Part shown: positions 59,549 through 64,000 of the stretch, piece by piece | Layout: each line of letters begins with the position of its first letter | Numbering within the stretch: the stretch's first letter is position 1 | Source: Opitutales bacterium | GTDB lineage: Bacteria; Verrucomicrobiota; Verrucomicrobiia; Opitutales; UBA953 | Length of the DNA: 64,000 bases | Direction: 5' to 3' | NCBI GenBank assembly: GCA_017440935.1 | Contig: JAFSAO010000022.1 | Span: 186,001-250,000 of the forward strand | Notes under the pieces: model-generated | What the model saw: only the letters and a program-made list of their open reading frames with translations | The model's database searches: none | What the model was told of the DNA's origin: nothing | Position numbers and translations under genes: made by a program

Positions 59549-59655
59549 AAATGGATAATTGATAGTTTCGTCCTAAAGTGGCTCCGTCGGCGGTATTTGC
59601 CTCCGACAGAAACAACGCTGAGCATTATCGATTATTAACAATTCACTATCCATTT
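59549..59655. repeat. Intergenic palindrome of ATGGATAATTGATAG words
   Basis: AAAATGGATAATTGATAG at 59549 is answered by CAATTCACTATCCATTTT near 59640, with GTCGGCGGTATTTGCCTCCGAC as an inner hairpin near 59587. It separates argC from yidC. A related half-word CTCTATCCATTAACGGG is at about 47279. Confidence 0.65.
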
Positions 59656-59708
59656 TCAATTTACCTTGATAGAGAAATCTGTTTTCCTTGTCCCATTTAG
59701 GATATTTC

Positions 59709-61592
59709 ATGGACAAGAAAAGCACGTTTATCGGAATTTTGCTGATCGGATTGGCGGTCGGGCTGATGTTTTTTAACGCGAAAAACGCTCCGCAACCCGC
59801 GCCCGCGCCTGTAGCTACGCCCGCTACTTCGACGGCGATTGCGCCTGCTCAGCCTGCCGCCGTTCCCGCAAAACCGGCTCCGGTATTTTCCGGAGAAAAG
59901 AAAATTTTTACGCTCGAAAACGGAAAAATCGCATTGCGCCTGAGCTCGTTCGGCGGCGCGATTGAGAGCGTTGAGCTCAAGGATTTCCCGCAATCTCAGG
60001 AAGATCGCAATCCGGTTGTTTTTAATGATGAATCAAGCGTTCCCGCGCTGACGCTTGCCGGAGCTCCGGCAACTCTCGGTGCGGCTCCCGCACCGTGGAA
60101 TATCGTTTTTTCCGTGGAAAGCGACGTGACGGACGATGCGGCAAAAACCCGCACGGTAACGCTGGTCGGCGCTGATTCACAAAAAACCGTGCGCCGCGTT
60201 TATACGGTTTCGCTTGATGACGAAGGGCGCGGTGCGGCAGATCCGTATTTGGTTCGCCACAATATCAAGCTGGCTCCGGTTGCCGGTGCGGATTCCGTTC
60301 CCGCGACGGATCTTTACCTTTCTACGGGAATGCTTCCGCCGACCAACGGCGATACGGCAAATCTTTTCCTGAATGCTTCGTGGTTTAACGGCGACAGCTA
60401 CGACAAAATCGACACCGGGCATTTCAAAGCCAACGGCGGTTTCCTCGGGCTCGGTGCGCATCCGGCGTATGCGTCGTATGTCGCTCCCGCCGAAGCGGGC
60501 GATCCGTTCCAATGGGTGGCGACGACGAATCAGTATTTTGCAAACATTCTCGCGTTCCCGCAGGCGGATGTGCGCCCGCTGATTTCCGAGCTCGCCGTTT
60601 TCCCGGAAAAACTCGTTCCCGCGGAAGATGCGGACAACAAAACGGACTTGTCCGTCGTCGGATTCGCGCGGGTGAAGCTTCCCGCGCTTCGTTCCCTGAA
60701 TTTGGAAACGCTTTACTACGTCGGACCGAAGGAATACACGCGTTTCGCGGATTTGCAGAGCGCGGATTTGATTGAAGATGCGGATCTCGTGGTGCAGTTT
60801 ACGAGCCTTTTCGGCTTCATCAGCATTGACTGGCTCTGCAAAATTCTCGTCGCCGTGATGAATTGGATTCACGAGCTGATTCCCGCCAACGCGTGGTCAT
60901 GGGGCTGGGTAATTGTCGTGATGACGCTCATCGTCAAAGGCATTACGTGGCCGCTCACGATGGCGCAACAGCGTTCCGCAAAAAAAATGCAGAAGTTTTC
61001 CAAGCCGATGCAGGACATTCGGGAACGCTACAAAGACAACCCGCAGAAAATGCAGCAGGAAATGATGAAGTTGTATCGCGACAACAAAATCAACCCGCTC
61101 GCGGGCTGCTTCCCGGTGCTGATTCAGATCCCGATTTTCTTCGCGATGTATTGCACGTTCCAAACCTGCGCGGAACTGCGCCTGCAGCCGTTCCTGTGGA
61201 TTCCCGACCTTTCGATGCCGGACGTTATTCCCGGACTTGAAGACTGGCGTATTCCGCTGATCGGCGCACAGATTCACATTCTCCCGATTCTCATGGGCGT
61301 AACTATGTTCCTGAACATGAAAATGACGCCGATGCCGAACGCGCAACCCGGGCAGAAAAACATGTTCTACGCAATGATGGCGATTTTCCCCATCATTTGT
61401 TACACGATGCCTTCCGCTCTCACGCTTTACTGGACGCTTCAGAACATCTTCACCATGTTCCAAACCTGGCTCGTGCGCCGCGCCCGCGACGACGAAAAGG
61501 GCGGGAACGCAAAATCCGGGAACGTGGAAATCATTCCGCCGACCAAGAAAAAAGGCCGCGGCAAAGGACGCGTTACAGGTATTAACTCTTAA
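59709..61592 (+). CDS. yidC: Membrane protein insertase YidC
   Basis: YidC inserts and folds inner-membrane proteins, alone or with SecYEG. The protein has 627 residues from ATG 59709. The first membrane helix (STFIGILLIGLAVGLMFF) leads to an Ala/Pro linker and a large periplasmic domain (about 60-360), the Gram-negative form. The conserved core follows with five-helix topology: NWSWGW-like NAWSWGWVIVV near 400, RSAKKMQKFSKPMQDIRERY near 425 and LAGCFPVLIQIPIFFAMY near 465. A basic tail (KKKGRGKGR) ends the protein. rnpA and rpmH, often upstream, are not here. Confidence 0.95.
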   Translation: MDKKSTFIGILLIGLAVGLMFFNAKNAPQPAPAPVATPATSTAIAPAQPAAVPAKPAPVFSGEKKIFTLENGKIALRLSSFGGAIESVELKDFPQSQEDRNPVVFNDESSVPALTLAGAPATLGAAPAPWNIVFSVESDVTDDAAKTRTVTLVGADSQKTVRRVYTVSLDDEGRGAADPYLVRHNIKLAPVAGADSVPATDLYLSTGMLPPTNGDTANLFLNASWFNGDSYDKIDTGHFKANGGFLGLGAHPAYASYVAPAEAGDPFQWVATTNQYFANILAFPQADVRPLISELAVFPEKLVPAEDADNKTDLSVVGFARVKLPALRSLNLETLYYVGPKEYTRFADLQSADLIEDADLVVQFTSLFGFISIDWLCKILVAVMNWIHELIPANAWSWGWVIVVMTLIVKGITWPLTMAQQRSAKKMQKFSKPMQDIRERYKDNPQKMQQEMMKLYRDNKINPLAGCFPVLIQIPIFFAMYCTFQTCAELRLQPFLWIPDLSMPDVIPGLEDWRIPLIGAQIHILPILMGVTMFLNMKMTPMPNAQPGQKNMFYAMMAIFPIICYTMPSALTLYWTLQNIFTMFQTWLVRRARDDEKGGNAKSGNVEIIPPTKKKGRGKGRVTGINS

Positions 61593-61650
61593 CTTTAAAC
61601 GGTTACGTAAAATCCGGCTTAATCGTTAAAAGTTAAAATTTAATCGTTAA

Positions 61651-62649
<999 letters not shown>

Positions 62650-62663
62650 TCGGAAAAAAAATT

Positions 62664-63047
62664 ATGGCTAAGAAAATTTCCACCGACGGAAAAACTTCCG
62701 GCGTCTCTTCCATCAACGACGCGTTCGGCTCACTTCACATCGAAAATCTTCCGCAGGCAGAGCCGCCGCAAAAACGCCGCTCCGCAAACTCCAAGCCGAG
62801 CGTTCCCGCAAAACTCGGAAAAGTCCATCTGCGTATCGAAAAATCCGGGCGTAGCGGAAAAACCGTAACGATCCTCGAAGGTCCGGGAATTGCGGCACTT
62901 CCCGCCGAGCAACGCTCGGACTTGCTCAAATCTCTCAAACAAAAATTCGCGTGCGGCGGATCCGAGGTTGACGGAAAGCTTGAATTGCAGGGCGATGACC
63001 GCGATCGCGTCCGTTTCTTTCTCCAACTCCTCGGCTACTCTGCGTAA
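62664..63047 (+). CDS. SUI1/YciH-family translation initiation factor-like protein
   Basis: A 127-residue protein from ATG 62664, preceded by a purine-rich stretch. Residues about 50-127 match the SUI1 fold found in eukaryotic eIF1 and bacterial YciH: KVHLRIEKSGRSGKTVTILEG is close to the family pattern, followed by LKSLKQKFACGGSE and GDDRDRVRFFLQLLGY. The N-terminal 45 residues are variable. In bacteria its role is linked to initiation fidelity but is poorly defined. Co-transcription with obgE supports a ribosome role. Confidence 0.88.
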   Translation: MAKKISTDGKTSGVSSINDAFGSLHIENLPQAEPPQKRRSANSKPSVPAKLGKVHLRIEKSGRSGKTVTILEGPGIAALPAEQRSDLLKSLKQKFACGGSEVDGKLELQGDDRDRVRFFLQLLGYSA

Positions 63048-63070
63048 GAAGGAGTTCGGATTGAAGAAAA

Positions 63071-63110
63071 AAAGCGTTCCCGTGAGATTTTCACGGGAAC
63101 ACTTTTTTTT
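63071..63110. terminator. Bidirectional terminator between SUI1-like gene and trpB, from a word pair
   Basis: AAAGCGTTCCCGTGA pairs with TCACGGGAACACTTT (one C-A mismatch) around a short loop, with T's on the right and A's on the left, so it works for both converging genes. One arm is a full CGTTCCCG word, the other CGGGAAC with the last base changed. Confidence 0.9.
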
Positions 63111-63136
63111 CTTTAAGCTCTAATTTTTAATCTTTC

Positions 63137-64000
63137 TTAGTATTCGCGGTCGGCGTATTCGCCGAATTTTTCCATGACGAAATCAAGGTCTTTGTCGCCG
63201 CGCCCGGAGAGATTGACGAGGATTGATTCCGTCGGGCGTTCCTTGGCGAGCTTCGTCGCAAACGCCACGGCGTGCGCGCTTTCGAGAGCGGGAATGATGC
63301 CTTCGAGTCGCGAAAGTTGGAAGAACGCCGTGACGGCTTCGTCATCGTTGATTTGAACGGCTTTTTCGCGCCCGATTTCGTGCCAGTAAGCGTGTTCCGG
63401 ACCGACGGAAGGGTAGTCCAAGCCGCTTGCCGCAGAATAAACCGGCGCGGGATTGCCGTCGGCATCTTTGAGCATGATGGAATTGAAGCCGTGCATGATA
63501 CCTTCGGTGCCGTAGGCGAGCGAGCAGGCGTGTTCGCCGAGCTTTGTGCCGCGACCGAGCGGTTCGACGCCGTAAATTTCGACGGGATCGTCAATAAACG
63601 CGTGGAAAAAGCCCGCCGCGTTGGATCCGCCGCCGACGCAGGCGCAAATATTATCCGGCATTTCGCCCGTCATTTCAAAAAACTGTTCCCGTGCTTCGAT
63701 GCCGATAACGCGTTGGAATTCGCGAACGAGAAGCGGGAACGGATGCGGACCGAGCACTGAGCCGATGCAGTAAATGGAATTGACCGGATCTTCGAGGTAG
63801 GATTCAAACGCGGAGTCGACGGCTTCTTTGAGCGTTTTATCGCCGCGCGTCACGGAAACGACCTTCGCGCCAAGCACTTTCATGCGCATGACGTTCGGAT
63901 ATTCTTTTTTGATATCGACTTCGCCCATGTGAATTTCCACGGGAATGCCGAAATACGCTCCCGCCGTTGCGAGTGCTACGCCGTGTTGTCCGGCGCCCGT
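63137..64000 (-). CDS. trpB: Tryptophan synthase beta chain, N-terminus beyond window
   Basis: The PLP enzyme that condenses indole with serine. The window holds about the last 288 residues; the frame runs off the right end, and the bases at 63941-64000 encode [18 protein letters not shown], the loop just after the PLP lysine. Further in are [14 protein letters not shown], which binds the PLP phosphate, and [16 protein letters not shown] near the end. The last residues ([15 protein letters not shown]) match the normal C-terminus. It converges on the SUI1-like gene. Confidence 0.96.
   Translation of the reverse strand, partial: TGAGQHGVALATAGAYFGIPVEIHMGEVDIKKEYPNVMRMKVLGAKVVSVTRGDKTLKEAVDSAFESYLEDPVNSIYCIGSVLGPHPFPLLVREFQRVIGIEAREQFFEMTGEMPDNICACVGGGSNAAGFFHAFIDDPVEIYGVEPLGRGTKLGEHACSLAYGTEGIMHGFNSIMLKDADGNPAPVYSAASGLDYPSVGPEHAYWHEIGREKAVQINDDEAVTAFFQLSRLEGIIPALESAHAVAFATKLAKERPTESILVNLSGRGDKDLDFVMEKFGEYADREY

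Overview
The window looks like chromosomal DNA of a Verrucomicrobia-type bacterium, most likely of the Opitutales kind. Three predicted surface proteins end in a PEP-CTERM anchor with the variant PEPSAFG-(L/M)-LAG followed by an Arg/Lys tail. murC and murB are fused, and the gene set (MenD, HldD, PhoU/PhoB/PhoR, Fur, YidC) fits a Gram-negative envelope. The lineage call is inference from these traits; there is no rRNA gene in the window. Most of the sequence is densely packed, moderately GC-rich housekeeping DNA, mainly on the plus strand.

Layout. 0-2 kb: end of a glycoside-hydrolase-like protein, purN, prmA. 2.08-2.25 kb: five identical DnaA-box-like nonamers in AT-rich DNA, a candidate replication origin. 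2.4-8.1 kb: LysM lipoprotein, ftsW, murG and a murC-murB fusion (peptidoglycan synthesis). 8.3-15.7 kb: a PEP-CTERM protein, a ClC channel, a PTS IIA protein, prmB, an MBL hydrolase, yebC and a Nudix hydrolase. 15.8-19.9 kb: pstB, phoU, phoB, phoR (phosphate control). 20.1-25.2 kb: a Fur-family regulator, a TPR protein, an ExbB/TolQ-like channel and ispH. 25.2-26.9 kb: an AT-rich HindIII-type restriction-modification pair. 27.0-30.4 kb: groES-groEL, behind a candidate sigma-54 promoter, and a PEP-CTERM protein. 30.6-41.0 kb: menD, two membrane proteins, galM, hisB-hisH, metY, a phosphohexomutase, a small lipoprotein and a sugar nucleotidyltransferase. 41.0-46.2 kb: a foreign-looking giant gene combining an exonuclease-like domain, a RecQ helicase and a UvrD helicase. 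46.3-49.2 kb: aroE, tRNA-Ser and a lactate permease. 49.2-54.3 kb: two repeat clusters around a 898-residue PEP-CTERM gene. 54.3-64 kb: a shortened tatD, a lipoprotein, a thioredoxin-like protein, hldD, tRNA-Thr, argC, yidC, obgE, a SUI1-like gene and the start-truncated end of trpB.

The strongest unexplained signal is a short DNA word, CGGGAACG or its complement CGTTCCCG. I counted its 7-base core about 180 times by eye, where roughly 8-10 would be expected by chance. It occurs on both strands, in all reading frames and between genes, and is paired head-to-head to make the stems of several terminators. It is nearly absent from the AT-rich islands (the HindIII system, the giant helicase, the large PEP-CTERM gene). 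This is how DNA uptake sequences of Neisseria and Pasteurellaceae behave, so the word may be an uptake signal in a lineage where I know of none described. A second repeat layer lies between genes: seven copies of a roughly 138-bp element with a compensating hairpin, a terminator-like hairpin family, and several vocabularies of imperfect palindromes.
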